58,029 nucleotides of DNA from Pseudomonas sp. UFMG81 (GCF_015354575.1 NZ_JACAFQ010000017.1:1-58029); one strand, 5' to 3'; positions 26,023-35,514 are shown, counted from the stretch's first letter. Translations and numbers: made by a program. The notes: generated by a model not told the origin, from the letters alone.

Positions 26023-27171
26023 TCAGGCAATGATTCGGTCGGCGATCTGGCGCAGGTGCCAGGCGGGGGCGCCGAGGTAGCTTTCGCTGGCCCGGGCGCG
26101 CTTGAAATACAGGTGCGGGTCGTACTCCCAGGTGAAGCCGACCCCGCCGTGCAGCTGGATCGCCTCCGCCGCGCAGTGGAAATAGGTGTGCGAGCACTGC
26201 GACTTGGCCAGCGCCGCCGCCAGCGGCAACTCCTCGGCCACCTGCCGGTCGCCGGCCTCGTCGAGCACTTCCTGGGCCACGCAGGCCGCGTAGTAGCTGG
26301 CGGAGCGGGCGCATTCGACCTGCAGCATCATGTCCGCCGCGCGGTGCTTGAGGGCCTGGAACGTCGCCAACGGGCGGCCGAACTGCTGGCGCTCCTGCAA
26401 GTAGGCCACGCTCAGGTCCAGCGCCTGCTGGGCGCCGCCCACCTGCTCGGCGGCCAGGCCCACGCAGGCCAGGCGCAGCACGTCCTGCAACACCGGCCAG
26501 GCCTTGCCGGCCTCGCCCAGCAGGGCCTCGGGCCCCACGTACACGCGCTCAAGGCTGACCTTGCCCAGGCGTCGGGTCTGGTCCATGGTCGGTTGCCACT
26601 GGCGGGTCAGGCCTTGCTGCCCGGCCTCGACCAGGAACAGGCTGATGCCCTCGGCTACGCGCGCGGCGATCACCAGCAGCTGTGCACTGTGGCCGTCGAC
26701 TACCTGGCCGTACTCACCCTCCAGCACATAGCCCTCGCCCTCGGGCGTTGCGGTCACGCCAACACCCTCGGCCAGCCAACCGCCGCCGTCACCCCAGGCC
26801 AGGGTGGCGCTCAGCTCGCCCGTGGCGATGGCCGGCAGCCAACGTTGTTTCTGCACCTCGTTGCCCGCCAGCAGCAAGGCCGGGGTGGCCAGGCAGGCAG
26901 TGGCGAAGAACGGCGAGCAGAACAGCCGGCGGCCCATCTGCTCCAGCAGGATGGCCAGTTCGACAAAGCCCAGGCCGAGGCCGCCGTAGGCTTCGGGAAT
27001 GTGGATGGCTGGCCAGCACAGCTCGCTGCACACGCGCTGCCAGAGCGCGGCGTCGTAGCCCAGCTCGCTGGCCATGGCCACGCGCACGGCGGCGCAGTCG
27101 CTGACATCGGCGAGGAAGCCCTCGGCCGATTCACGGATCATTTCCTGCTCGTCGGTGAATGCAAAGTCCAT
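26023..27171 (-). CDS. Acyl-CoA dehydrogenase, beta-subunit type
   Basis: This 382-residue protein has the family fold with IHIPEAYGGLGLG, QFGRPLATFQALKHRAADM and IQLHGGVGFTWEYDPHLYFK. Its C-terminus lacks the YGGSNEIQRNIIAER end found in its neighbour. In steroid degraders such proteins often pair with a FAD-binding partner as alpha2beta2 tetramers; FadE30, one REP gap away, or the pair at 29603-31834 could be partners. A regulon dyad lies 64 nt upstream, so it starts a transcription unit. Confidence 0.85.
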   Translation of the reverse strand: MDFAFTDEQEMIRESAEGFLADVSDCAAVRVAMASELGYDAALWQRVCSELCWPAIHIPEAYGGLGLGFVELAILLEQMGRRLFCSPFFATACLATPALLLAGNEVQKQRWLPAIATGELSATLAWGDGGGWLAEGVGVTATPEGEGYVLEGEYGQVVDGHSAQLLVIAARVAEGISLFLVEAGQQGLTRQWQPTMDQTRRLGKVSLERVYVGPEALLGEAGKAWPVLQDVLRLACVGLAAEQVGGAQQALDLSVAYLQERQQFGRPLATFQALKHRAADMMLQVECARSASYYAACVAQEVLDEAGDRQVAEELPLAAALAKSQCSHTYFHCAAEAIQLHGGVGFTWEYDPHLYFKRARASESYLGAPAWHLRQIADRIIA

Positions 27172-27235
27172 CGCGGCGTCTTCTACTCGTCTGGCTCAGA
27201 TGGTGACGAGTGTGGCCGGATGGCTGGGGCGCAGA

Positions 27236-27254
27236 ATCGGCCGATCGGACTAGG
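27236..27254. promoter_or_regulatory. Candidate steroid-regulon dyad, acyl-CoA dehydrogenase 27171 promoter
   Basis: ATC-GGCC-GATC-GGAC-TAGG deviates from the consensus only at one base of the left half and the last base. It ends 64 nt from the start codon and abuts the REP at 27256. Confidence 0.5.
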
Positions 27255-27255
27255 T

Positions 27256-27340
27256 GTGGGAGCGGGCTTGCCCCGCGATCACCGGCTTTGCCGGTGCCCT
27301 GCACAGCGGTGCTGCAATCGCGGGGCAAGCCCGCTCCCAC
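27256..27340. repeat. REP pair (GTGGGAGC type)
   Basis: Inverted 24-bp arms GTGGGAGCGGGCTTGCCCCG at 27256-27279 and 27317-27340 enclose a second small hairpin. They sit between the SDR stop at 27429 and the regulon dyad of the next unit. Confidence 0.9.
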
Positions 27341-27428
27341 AAAAGCCTTGGGCAAAGGTCAGACAAACAAAAAAACCGCGCCACCCTGGCATGTGGCACG
27401 GTTCGCCAAGCAGGCAAAAAACGTGATC

Positions 27429-28304
27429 TCAGGTGCCGTAGACCTTCTGCGCCGGCACCGCGCATTGCAGCAGCCCGGCCACCGCCGCGCCCACCTCGGC
27501 CACTGCCCAGCGGCCCTGGTTGTCGACCTGCGGGCCACGGCGCCAGCCGTCGGCGATGGACAGCTTGCCGCCCTCCACCTCGAACAGCTGCCCAGTAACC
27601 CCGGCCGAGGCCGTCGAGCCCAGCCACACCACCAGCGGCGCGACGTTCTCCGGAGCGAAGTGGTCGAAGCCCTGCTCCGGGCGCTTCATCACCTCGGCGA
27701 ACACCTGCTCGGTCATGCCGGTGCGCGCCGCCGGGGCCAGGGCGTTGACGGTGATGCCGTAGCGCGCCAGCTCTGCCGCCTGCACCAGGGTCAGGGCAGC
27801 GATGCCGCCCTTGGCCGCCGCATAGTTGGACTGGCCGATCGAGCCTTGCAGGCCGGCACCGGAGCTGGTGTTGATGATCCGCGCATCGACCTTCACACCC
27901 TGCTTGCCCAGCTCACGCCAGTGGCGCACGGCATGGCTGGCCAGGCAGAAATGCCCCTTCAGGTGCACCGCCACCACCGCGTCCCAGTCCGCCTCGGTGA
28001 GGCTGGCGAACATGCGGTCGCGGCAGATGCCGGCATTGTTCACCAGCACATCGACGCCGCCAAAGGCCTCCAGGGCCGCAGCCAGGATCAGCCCGGCATC
28101 GCGGTAGTCGGTGATGTCGTTGCTGTTGGCCTGGGCCTGCCCGCCCGCGTCACGGATCTGCGCGGCCACGCTTTCGGCGGCTTCGCGGTTGATGTCATTG
28201 ACCAGCACCCGGGCGCCCTCGGCGGCGAAGGCCAGGGCGTAGGCGCGCCCCAGGCCGCCGCCGGCACCGGTGATGATCACGCTTCGATTGTCGCAACTGC
28301 GCAT
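27429..28304 (-). CDS. Short-chain dehydrogenase, hydroxyacyl-CoA dehydrogenase-like
   Basis: This 291-residue SDR has GAGGGLGRAYALAFAAEGA and NNAGICRDRMF, plus catalytic Ser in NTSSGAGLQGS and the NYAAAKGG pair. This is the pattern of peroxisomal MFE-2 type 3-hydroxyacyl-CoA dehydrogenases and of Rv3548c in the KstR2 regulon. It would oxidise a 3-hydroxyacyl-CoA ahead of FadA6, whose gene ends 15 nt upstream of its start. Confidence 0.83.
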   Translation of the reverse strand: MRSCDNRSVIITGAGGGLGRAYALAFAAEGARVLVNDINREAAESVAAQIRDAGGQAQANSNDITDYRDAGLILAAALEAFGGVDVLVNNAGICRDRMFASLTEADWDAVVAVHLKGHFCLASHAVRHWRELGKQGVKVDARIINTSSGAGLQGSIGQSNYAAAKGGIAALTLVQAAELARYGITVNALAPAARTGMTEQVFAEVMKRPEQGFDHFAPENVAPLVVWLGSTASAGVTGQLFEVEGGKLSIADGWRRGPQVDNQGRWAVAEVGAAVAGLLQCAVPAQKVYGT

Positions 28305-28319
28305 GGTGTTCTCCTGCGC

Positions 28320-29468
28320 CTACAGGCGCTCGATGATGGTCACGTTGGCCTGGCCGCCGCCTTCGCACATGGTTTGCAGGCCGTAGCGCCCGCCGCTGCG
28401 CTCCAGCTCGTGGAGCAGGCTGCACATCAACCGGGTGCCGGTGGCGCCCAGCGGGTGGCCGAGGGCGATGGCGCCGCCGTTGACGTTGGTCTGGGCGTGG
28501 GGGTAGCCGGTCTCCTGGAGCCAGGCCATGGCCACCGAGGCGAAGGCTTCGTTGATCTCTACCCGGTCGATGTCTTCCAGGCGCATGCCGGCCCGCTGCA
28601 GGGCGTAGGCGGTGGCCGGGATCGGTGCGGTGAGCATCCACACCGGGTCGTCGGCGCGCACGCTCAGGTGGTGGATGCGCGCCCGGGGCCTCAAGCCGTA
28701 GCGCTTGAGCGCCGCCTCGGACACGATCAGCAGCGCGCTGGCGGCGTCGCAGGTCTGGCTCGACACTCCGGCGGTGACCCGGTCGCAGCCGAACAGGGTG
28801 TCCAGCCCGGCCATCTGCTCCAGGCTGGTGTGGCGCGGCGTCTCGTCGCGCAGCACGCCGGCCAGCGGCACGATCTCGCGGTCGAAGCGGCCCTGCTCGA
28901 TGGCGTGAAGGGCGCGCCGGTGCGACTCCAGGGCGTAGGCCTCCAGGGCCTCGCGGCTGAGCTGCCAGCGCTCGGCGATCATCTGCGCGGCGCGGAACTG
29001 GGTCGGTGCGTTCGCGCCATAGCGGCGCACCCAGCCTTCGGAGCCGGTGAACGGGTCGCTGAAGCCCAATGGCTCGGCGGCGGTCATGGCCGAGGAGATG
29101 GGGATCTGGGTCATGGTCTGCACGCCCCCGGCGACGACCACGTCCTGGGTGCCACTCATCACCGCCTGGGCGGCGAAGTGCACCGCCTGCTGCGACGAAC
29201 CGCACTGGCGGTCGACAGTGGTGCCGGGCACCGCCTGGCTGAGCCCGGCGGCGAGCCAGGCGGTGCGGGCGATGTCGCCGGCCAACGGGCCGATGGTGTC
29301 GACGCAGCCGAAGATCACGTCGTCGTAGTCGAGGTCGGGGATCGGGTTGCGCTCGACCAGGGCGCGCAGCACATGGGCGCCCAGGTCGGCGGCGTGCACC
29401 TGGGCCAGGCCGCCCTTGCGCCGCCCGGTGGGGGTGCGCAGGGCATCGACGATGTAGGCTTGGGGCAT
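28320..29468 (-). CDS. fadA6: HIP-pathway thiolase FadA6
   Basis: This 382-residue thiolase has C89 (TVDRQCGSSQQAV), NEAF, GHPLGATG and CEGGGQANVTIIERL. The segments AYIVDALRTPTGRRKGGLA, SGTQDVVVAGGVQTM and IPISSAMT are close to mycobacterial FadA6. FadA6 thiolyses the ring-opened C/D intermediate. I start at ATG 29468; the longer frame from 29552 runs into a REP and is not real. Confidence 0.87.
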   Translation of the reverse strand: MPQAYIVDALRTPTGRRKGGLAQVHAADLGAHVLRALVERNPIPDLDYDDVIFGCVDTIGPLAGDIARTAWLAAGLSQAVPGTTVDRQCGSSQQAVHFAAQAVMSGTQDVVVAGGVQTMTQIPISSAMTAAEPLGFSDPFTGSEGWVRRYGANAPTQFRAAQMIAERWQLSREALEAYALESHRRALHAIEQGRFDREIVPLAGVLRDETPRHTSLEQMAGLDTLFGCDRVTAGVSSQTCDAASALLIVSEAALKRYGLRPRARIHHLSVRADDPVWMLTAPIPATAYALQRAGMRLEDIDRVEINEAFASVAMAWLQETGYPHAQTNVNGGAIALGHPLGATGTRLMCSLLHELERSGGRYGLQTMCEGGGQANVTIIERL

Positions 29469-29504
29469 GTTCGGGTTCCTGTTCAGGTTGTAGGGAGGAA
29501 CACT

Positions 29505-29587
29505 GTGGGAGCCGGCTTGCCGGCGATCACCGGCGCAGCCGGTGCCCTCCACCGCGGCGTCTGCATCGCCGGCAAGCCAGCTCCCAC
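29505..29587. repeat. REP pair (GTGGGAGC type)
   Basis: Inverted arms GTGGGAGCCGGCTTGCCGGC and its complement enclose a further CACCGGC/GCCGGTG hairpin, between fadA6 and the acyl-CoA dehydrogenase beta gene. Confidence 0.88.
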
Positions 29588-29602
29588 AGGGGACAGTTCG
29601 CC

Positions 29603-30658
29603 TCAGAAGGTGGTACCGGCACCGATGGCGCGTTGTTGCTCGAACAGCGCCTCGCGCACGCGCCCCTTGTGCAGGGCGGCATCGCCCCAGGCCTTGTCCA
29701 ACGCCCAGGCGCGCTTGGCGAACAGCTGCAGGTCGACCTCCCAGGTGTACCCCATCGCACCGTGGGTCTGGATCGCGTTGCGCGCGGCCAGCAGCGCCGC
29801 CTCGGCGCTGGCCAGGCGCGCATGGGACACCGCCAGCGCCTGCCCCGCCTCGCCGTGGGCCGCGGCGTGGGCTGCGCGGTACAGCGGGCCCTTGGCGAAC
29901 TCGATGCGCACTGCGGCATCAGCCATCAGGTGCTTGATCGCCTGGAACGAACCGATTGGCTTGCCGAACTGCTTGCGCTCGGCGCTGTAGTCCACGGCCA
30001 GGTCGACCATGCGCTTGGCCAGGCCGAGCAGTTGCGCGGCGCAGCCCAGGGCGCCGTGCTCGAAGGCCTGCGCCAGCAGTTGACGGGCCTGCTCGCCACG
30101 GGCCACGCAGGTGGCCTCGGTGGGCGTCCACCGCACCTGGAACAGTTGCCGGCTCGGGTCCAGCGACGGGTTGCGCACCAGCTCCACAGCCGCGCGCGGC
30201 ACGGCGTGCAGGGCATCGTCGTGGCTGAGCAACAGCAGGTCGGCGACATGGGCATCGGCCACCAGTGGGTTGCCCGGCTCGCACACCGCCACCCGCGCCT
30301 GCCCGGCGGCCACGCGCCCCAGCCAGTCGTGCTTGAGCGCTTCGTGGCTGGCATCCAGTCCGGCCAGCAGCGGCACCGCCACCAGCATAGTGTCCACCAG
30401 GGGCTCGGGCAGCCCGGCATAGCCACACTCCTGGGCCAGCAAAACAAAGTCCAGTGCACCCAGGCCCAGGCCACCGTAGGCCTCGGGCACGGTCAGGGCA
30501 GTCAGGCCCAGCTCCGCCAGTTGCGCCCACAGCGGGTCGCAGCGGCCGCTGTCGGTCTGCCACAGCGCGCGGATGCGCTCGGGGGTCACTTCATTGAGCA
30601 GAAAGCCGCGCACGTTGTCCTGGAAGAGCAGTTGGTCGCTGTTGAAACTGAAGTCCAT
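29603..30658 (-). CDS. Acyl-CoA dehydrogenase, beta-subunit type (FadE32-like)
   Basis: This 351-residue protein has LTVPEAYGGLGLG, QFGKPIGSFQAIKHLMADA and IQTHGAMGYTWEVDLQLFAK. It is shorter than a stand-alone enzyme and lacks the alpha-type C-terminus. It starts 9 nt after the 388-residue alpha-type gene. The pair most likely forms an alpha2beta2 complex as shown for FadE31-FadE32 in mycobacteria; pairing here is inference. Confidence 0.84.
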   Translation of the reverse strand: MDFSFNSDQLLFQDNVRGFLLNEVTPERIRALWQTDSGRCDPLWAQLAELGLTALTVPEAYGGLGLGALDFVLLAQECGYAGLPEPLVDTMLVAVPLLAGLDASHEALKHDWLGRVAAGQARVAVCEPGNPLVADAHVADLLLLSHDDALHAVPRAAVELVRNPSLDPSRQLFQVRWTPTEATCVARGEQARQLLAQAFEHGALGCAAQLLGLAKRMVDLAVDYSAERKQFGKPIGSFQAIKHLMADAAVRIEFAKGPLYRAAHAAAHGEAGQALAVSHARLASAEAALLAARNAIQTHGAMGYTWEVDLQLFAKRAWALDKAWGDAALHKGRVREALFEQQRAIGAGTTF

Positions 30659-30667
30659 GGTCCCTCC

Positions 30668-31834
30668 TCAGGCCCGCGGCATGCCAAGCATGCGTTCGGC
30701 GATGATGTTGCGCTGGATCTCGTTGGTGCCGGCGTAGATCGGCCCGGCCTGGGCGAACAGGAAGCCATCCAGCCACTGGCCGACCTCGCCGGCCGCTGGG
30801 GCCTCGGGCAACAGCTCGGCGCGCGCGCCGAGGATGCTCATGGCCGTCTCGTGCAGGCGCAGGTCCAGCTCGGACCAGAAGATCTTGTTGGTCGACGATT
30901 CCGGGCCGATGCGCCCACCCTTCACCAGCTTGGAGGCGGTCATGTAGGTGGCCTGGGTGTAGGCCTCGGCCTCCAGCCAGGCGCGCATCACCGCCTCGCC
31001 GATGGCCGGGTCGCGGTCGGCCGTGGCGCGGTTGTCCAGGTACAGCCGCACCAGGCGCCGCGCGGTTTCCTGGAAGCGTGCAGGCGAGCGCAGCATCAGC
31101 CCGCGCTCGAAGCCTGCGGTGGACATCGCCACGTGCCAGCCCATGCCCTCGCCGCCCAGCACGTTGTCCACCGGCACCCGCACATCGTCGAAGAAGATCT
31201 CGGCGAAGCCCGGCAGGCCGTTGAGCTGCTCGATGGGGCGCACGGTGATGCCCGGTGTATCCAACGGCACCAGGATGAAGGTCAAGCCATGGTGGCGCTG
31301 CGAGCCGGGGTCGGTGCGGAAGATGCCGAACACCCAGTCGGCCCACACCGCACGGGTCGACCAGGTCTTCTGGCCGTTGATCACGTAGTGGTCGCCATCA
31401 CGCTCGGCGCGGGAGCGGATTGCCGCCATGTCGGAGCCGGCGCCCGGCTCCGACCAGCCCTGAGCCCAGATGTCCTGGCCGGTGGCCATGCGCGGCAGGA
31501 AGCGCGCCTTTTGCGCCTCGCTGCCGTACTCCATCAGGGTGGGGCCGAGCAGGAAGATGCCGTTCTGGTTGACCCGTGCCGGCGCACCGGCGCGGTAGTA
31601 CTCCTCTTCGAAGATCAGCCACTCGATCAGGTCGCAGCCACGCCCGCCCAGATGGGTGGGCCAGGTGACCATGCCCCAGCGCCCGTCATTGAGCCGCGCT
31701 TCCCAGGCGCGGTGGGCGGCGAAGCCGGCCTCGGTGTCGAACGAGGGCAGCGGCTGGGCCGGCACGTTGGCCGTGAGCCAGGCCCGCGCTTCGGCGCGCA
31801 GGGCCTGCTGGGCAGCGGTGTAGGTCAGGTCCAT
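30668..31834 (-). CDS. Acyl-CoA dehydrogenase, alpha-subunit type (FadE31/33-like)
   Basis: This 388-residue protein has the FAD/substrate segments GWSEPGAGSDMAA and INGQKTWSTRA, the strand LPGFAEIFFDDVRVP and the alpha-type end GPIYAGTNEIQRNIIAERML. An AGGAGG precedes the ATG at 31834. It follows echA20 by 11 nt. Its substrate is probably a late HIP-CoA intermediate after ring opening. Confidence 0.85.
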   Translation of the reverse strand: MDLTYTAAQQALRAEARAWLTANVPAQPLPSFDTEAGFAAHRAWEARLNDGRWGMVTWPTHLGGRGCDLIEWLIFEEEYYRAGAPARVNQNGIFLLGPTLMEYGSEAQKARFLPRMATGQDIWAQGWSEPGAGSDMAAIRSRAERDGDHYVINGQKTWSTRAVWADWVFGIFRTDPGSQRHHGLTFILVPLDTPGITVRPIEQLNGLPGFAEIFFDDVRVPVDNVLGGEGMGWHVAMSTAGFERGLMLRSPARFQETARRLVRLYLDNRATADRDPAIGEAVMRAWLEAEAYTQATYMTASKLVKGGRIGPESSTNKIFWSELDLRLHETAMSILGARAELLPEAPAAGEVGQWLDGFLFAQAGPIYAGTNEIQRNIIAERMLGMPRA

Positions 31835-31845
31835 GTTCGCCCTCC

Positions 31846-32601
31846 TCAGCCGTTGAACTGCGCGTTGCGGTTTTCGACGAACGCGTCGCGGGCTTCCTGG
31901 GAGTCCTGGCTGCGGTAGGCTTCGAGGGTGAAGCCCTGTTCCCAGCGGTACTTGTCTTCCAGGTTGCCGTCCTCGATGCCGTTGAGCGCCTCCTTGGCCA
32001 GGCGGATCATCGCCGAGCTCTTGGCGGCGATGGCCGCGGCGATACCCAGCGCCGTCTCGCGCAGCTGCTCACGGGGCACCACCCGCTCCACGGCGCCCAG
32101 GCGATAGGCCTCGGCGGCGTCGATCATCTCGCCGGTGAAGTACAGGTGACGCACCTTCTGCACCGGGAACAGGCGCTGCAGGTGGGCACCGCCGCCCATG
32201 GCGCCACGGTCCACCTCGGGCACGCCAAAGCGCGCGCAGTCGCTGGCGACGATGATGTCGGCGGCGCCGCAGATACCAATGCCACCGCCCAGCACGAAGC
32301 CGTGCACGGCGACGATCACCGGCAGCGGGTTGCGGTGCACAGCCTTGAAGGTGTCGTAGTTGCCTTTGTTCACCGCGACGATCAGGTTGGCGTCGGCGGC
32401 CAGTTCCTTGATGTCGACGCCGGCGCAGAAGCCGCGGCCTTCGGCGCGGATGACGATGACCCGCACCTGCGGATCGCGGCCCAGGGCCTCCAGGCTTGCG
32501 GCAATGGCGGCCCAGCCCTGGCGGTTGAAGGCATTGACCGGGGGATGGTTGAAGACCATCTCGGCGATGCCGTTGTCGATGCTGACATTGAACGCTTGCA
32601 T
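31846..32601 (-). CDS. echA20: Crotonase-family ring hydrolase EchA20
   Basis: This 251-residue crotonase matches my recollection of mycobacterial EchA20: RAEGRGFCAGVDIKEL, HGFVLGGGIGICGAADIIVA, GVPEVDRGAMGGGAHLQRL and KEALN with EQGFT near the end. EchA20 hydrolyses ring D of the HIEC-CoA intermediate to COCHEA-CoA, the substrate of IpdAB. It lies 12 nt after ipdC, inside ipdC-echA20 as in actinobacteria. Confidence 0.87.
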   Translation of the reverse strand: MQAFNVSIDNGIAEMVFNHPPVNAFNRQGWAAIAASLEALGRDPQVRVIVIRAEGRGFCAGVDIKELAADANLIVAVNKGNYDTFKAVHRNPLPVIVAVHGFVLGGGIGICGAADIIVASDCARFGVPEVDRGAMGGGAHLQRLFPVQKVRHLYFTGEMIDAAEAYRLGAVERVVPREQLRETALGIAAAIAAKSSAMIRLAKEALNGIEDGNLEDKYRWEQGFTLEAYRSQDSQEARDAFVENRNAQFNG

Positions 32602-32613
32602 TGCGATTCCCCC

Positions 32614-33681
32614 TTACGAAATTCGGCGGCACAGCGCGCCCAGGTGCCGTTCGGCGTCCTGGACGATCTGCGCGATCAGTTCGGCGCAGCCGGGCAGGCT
32701 GTCGATGCTCGCGGCCACTTGCCCGGCCGGCAGCACGCCTTGGGCGGGCAGGCCCTCGACCATGGCCTTCTGGATCACCATGGGCGCATTGGCGGCCATC
32801 AGGCTCTGGGCGGCGCTCAACTCGCCGTCGCGGCGCATCTTCAGGGCGCTGCCCAGCAACTGGCCCAGGCCCAGCCCGGTATGGCGGCGGTAGGCCAGGC
32901 CACTGCGCGCGGCCAGCAGCCAGCGGCGCAGGGCGCCCCCGGTCTCCAGTGCATCGAGCAACTCGTTGCGGATCATGCGTTGCGGCATGCCGTCGATGGC
33001 GCGGCTGACGATCACCTGTGCCGGGTCGTTCACTGCCAGGTAGCGCGCCAGGGTGGCCGCGGGCACCGGGCTGTCGGCGCTCATCAAGAAGCGCGTGCCC
33101 ATGGCGATGCCATCGGCACCCTGGGCCAGGGCGCTGGCCAGGCCACGGCCATCCTTGTAGCCACCGGCCGCCACCACGGGCACCTGCACCGCGTCCAGCA
33201 CCTGGCCCAGCAGCAGCGCCGTGGGCACCGCGCCGGTGTGGCCACCGCCCTCGCCGCCCTGCACGGTGACCACGTCGGCGCCCATTTCCACGGCCTTGCA
33301 GGCGTGCTTGAGGGCGCCCACGGTGGGCATGCACACCACCCCGGCGCCCTTGAGCCGGGCGATCATCTGCTTGCCCGGCGAGCGGCTGTAGCTGACCGCG
33401 CGCACCTGGTGCTTGAGCACCAGCTCGACGATCTCGGCGGCGTTGGCCTGGTACATGTGGAAGTTGACCCCGAACGGCTGCGCGGTGAGGCGCCGTGTTT
33501 CAACGATGGCCGCCTCCATGTGCCGGGGCTCGATGGTGGCCCCGGCCAAAAAGCCGAAACCGCCGGCATTGCAGGTGGCGGCCACCAGGCGCGGGTCGGC
33601 GACCCAGCCCATGGCGGTCTGGATGATCGGGTAGCGGCAACCGAGCAGTTCGGTCAGGCGGGTTGACAGGGACACGGCCAT
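32614..33681 (-). CDS. ipdC: FMN-dependent reductase IpdC
   Basis: This 355-residue TIM-barrel flavoprotein of the nitronate monooxygenase superfamily has QTAMGWVADPRLVAATCNAG, VQGGEGGGHTGAVPTALLL and AAGGYKDGRGLASALAQGAD. These, with MGTRFLMS, DGMPQRMIRNEL and GQVAASIDSLPGCAELI, match IpdC (Rv3553) rather than true nitronate oxidases. IpdC acts on a hydroxylated HIEC/HIC-CoA intermediate. Its ATG is 2 nt from the end of the upstream crotonase. Confidence 0.85.
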   Translation of the reverse strand: MAVSLSTRLTELLGCRYPIIQTAMGWVADPRLVAATCNAGGFGFLAGATIEPRHMEAAIVETRRLTAQPFGVNFHMYQANAAEIVELVLKHQVRAVSYSRSPGKQMIARLKGAGVVCMPTVGALKHACKAVEMGADVVTVQGGEGGGHTGAVPTALLLGQVLDAVQVPVVAAGGYKDGRGLASALAQGADGIAMGTRFLMSADSPVPAATLARYLAVNDPAQVIVSRAIDGMPQRMIRNELLDALETGGALRRWLLAARSGLAYRRHTGLGLGQLLGSALKMRRDGELSAAQSLMAANAPMVIQKAMVEGLPAQGVLPAGQVAASIDSLPGCAELIAQIVQDAERHLGALCRRIS

Positions 33682-33683
33682 AC

Positions 33684-34556
33684 CTACGCCCTCCCCGCAT
33701 CGCGCTGGGCGCTGGCCATGCTGCGGGCGTCGTGCCCACCCAGGCGGTCACCGGACACCAGCTCGTTGTGGGCATGGGCGAAATGGTGCAGGCCGAACAC
33801 CATGTCCATGGTGGCGCGCTTGCCCATCAGGTCCTCGGCGTTGTTCAGCGCCTGCTTGCTCAGTTGCAGGCCCAGGCGCGGCATCTGGGCAATCTGCGCA
33901 GCCATGGCCAGGGTTTCCTGTTCCAGTTGCTCGCGTGGCACCACGCGGTTGAGCATGCCCATCTGGTAGGCTCGCGCCGCGGGCATGGGGCCGCCGAGAA
34001 AGAGGAATTCCTTGGCGATGCGCGGGTTGAGCTCGTGGGCGTGGGCGAAGTACTCCACCCCCGGGATACCCATGCGCACCACCGGGTCGCGGAACCAGGC
34101 ATCGTCGCTGGCGACGATCAGGTCGCACACCCAGGCCAGCATCAGGCCGCCGGCGATGCAGGCGCCCTGGACCATGGCGATGGTCGGCTTGGGCATTTCG
34201 CGCCAGCGCCGGCACATGCCCAGGTACACCTCCTGCTCGCGGGCATAGAGGAACTCCGCGCCCGGCTTGTCGACATGGTCGTACCACAGGCTGACACGCT
34301 CGAAGCTCTGGTCGACATCGCGCCCCGGCGTGCCGATGTCGTGGCCGGCACTGAAGTGCTTGCCGGCGCCGCGCAGGACGATGACCTTGACCGCGTCGTC
34401 GGCGCAGGCGCGGGCGAAGGCGGCGTCCAGGGCGTAGGTCATGCGCGAGTTCTGCGCGTTGTGGTAGGCGGGGCGATTCATGGTCACCAGGGCCACCGCG
34501 TCGCGCACTTCGTACAGCACCACCTCTTCGGTTACTTCGTTGTGTTGCTCGTTCAT
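33684..34556 (-). CDS. Enoyl-CoA hydratase/isomerase family protein
   Basis: This 290-residue crotonase has MNRPAYHNAQNSRMTYALD, FSAGHDIG for the first oxyanion strand, and QGACIAGGLMLAWVCDLIVA with VVRMGIPGVEYFAH. It resembles EchA19-type hydratases of steroid side-chain degradation. It starts at ATG 34556; the frame upstream runs through a REP and is discarded. It lies between ipdB and ipdC. The exact substrate is open. Confidence 0.82.
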   Translation of the reverse strand: MNEQHNEVTEEVVLYEVRDAVALVTMNRPAYHNAQNSRMTYALDAAFARACADDAVKVIVLRGAGKHFSAGHDIGTPGRDVDQSFERVSLWYDHVDKPGAEFLYAREQEVYLGMCRRWREMPKPTIAMVQGACIAGGLMLAWVCDLIVASDDAWFRDPVVRMGIPGVEYFAHAHELNPRIAKEFLFLGGPMPAARAYQMGMLNRVVPREQLEQETLAMAAQIAQMPRLGLQLSKQALNNAEDLMGKRATMDMVFGLHHFAHAHNELVSGDRLGGHDARSMASAQRDAGRA

Positions 34557-34611
34557 CGCTGTGACTCCGGATAGAGGTGTCAGGCCAACTCGCCTGGCTT
34601 GCAAAAAACCT

Positions 34612-34683
34612 GTGGGAGCGGGCTTGCCCCGCGATAGCGCCGGTGAAGCCAACATCGCATTCGCGGGGCATGCCCGCTCCCAC
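34612..34683. repeat. REP pair (GTGGGAGC type)
   Basis: Inverted arms GTGGGAGCGGGCTTGCCCCG and its near-complement (one mismatch, CATGCCC) span the gap between ipdB and the crotonase gene. Confidence 0.88.
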
Positions 34684-34708
34684 AGGAAAGATGATTGGCT
34701 GGGCGGGT

Positions 34709-35503
34709 TCAGCGTTGGCCCGGCGGGTTGTCCTTCAATTGGCTGGCGCGCAGGTTGTGCGGGTCCAACTGCTGGATCAGGCGCAACTGCGCCTCGCTCG
34801 GCGCTGCGGTAACCGGCACCTGCTCGGCGGCATGCAGCGCAAAACCGGTGTTGTCGCGCACCTCGTCCAGGCTCACCCCCGGGTGCAGCGAACGCACCCG
34901 CGCCTGGTGCCCGGGGCCGAGGAAATCCAGCACGCACAGGTCGCTGACGATCAGCCGGATATCGATGTCCTCCAGCGACCAGCCCCGGGCCAGGCGCGCC
35001 GGGTTGTAGCCCACCGAGGCGACCATGTCGCACTCGCCCTCGACGAACACCCGGCGGTTGTGGCTGGGCACGTAGAACGAGTTGGCGTGGCTGATGGAGT
35101 TGCCCGGCAGGCCGCGTACGCCGAGCATCTGCGCCTTGGGCCTGGCGTAGTCGTCGCCGATGCAGGAGATGTTGGCCTGGCCGAAGCGGTCGACCTGGAT
35201 TGGCCCGATCATGGCGTGGCGCCGACCGCCCCAGACGTTGTCGAAAATCCGCGAGAAGCCCATCCAGCTGTCGCGCTTGGGTTCATAGCCGTTGCGCGCA
35301 CCGAGCGGCACCGGTTCGGCGACCATGTAGGCTTCGGAGTCGGTCATCAGCAACTGCGGGTTGAGGTCGAGCATGCACAGTGAGGCCGCCAGGCGCGGGA
35401 TCACGCCGATGCCGGTGGCCAGCACTTCGCCGTCGTGGCGCCAGGCTTCGGCGGCGGCGCAGATCATCAGTTCGGCGAGGCTGTAGGGGGATGCGGTGGT
35501 CAT
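34709..35503 (-). CDS. ipdB: COCHEA-CoA hydrolase beta subunit IpdB
   Basis: This 264-residue CoA-transferase-fold protein has LAELMICAAAEAWRHDGEVL, TGIGVIPRLAASL and FDNVWGGRRHAMIGPIQVD. With the adjacent alpha subunit it matches IpdAB, which works as a ring-opening hydrolase rather than a transferase, opening the last steroid ring in COCHEA-CoA. It starts 11 nt after the ipdA stop. Confidence 0.87.
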   Translation of the reverse strand: MTTASPYSLAELMICAAAEAWRHDGEVLATGIGVIPRLAASLCMLDLNPQLLMTDSEAYMVAEPVPLGARNGYEPKRDSWMGFSRIFDNVWGGRRHAMIGPIQVDRFGQANISCIGDDYARPKAQMLGVRGLPGNSISHANSFYVPSHNRRVFVEGECDMVASVGYNPARLARGWSLEDIDIRLIVSDLCVLDFLGPGHQARVRSLHPGVSLDEVRDNTGFALHAAEQVPVTAAPSEAQLRLIQQLDPHNLRASQLKDNPPGQR

Positions 35504-35514
35504 GGTGTCCTCGC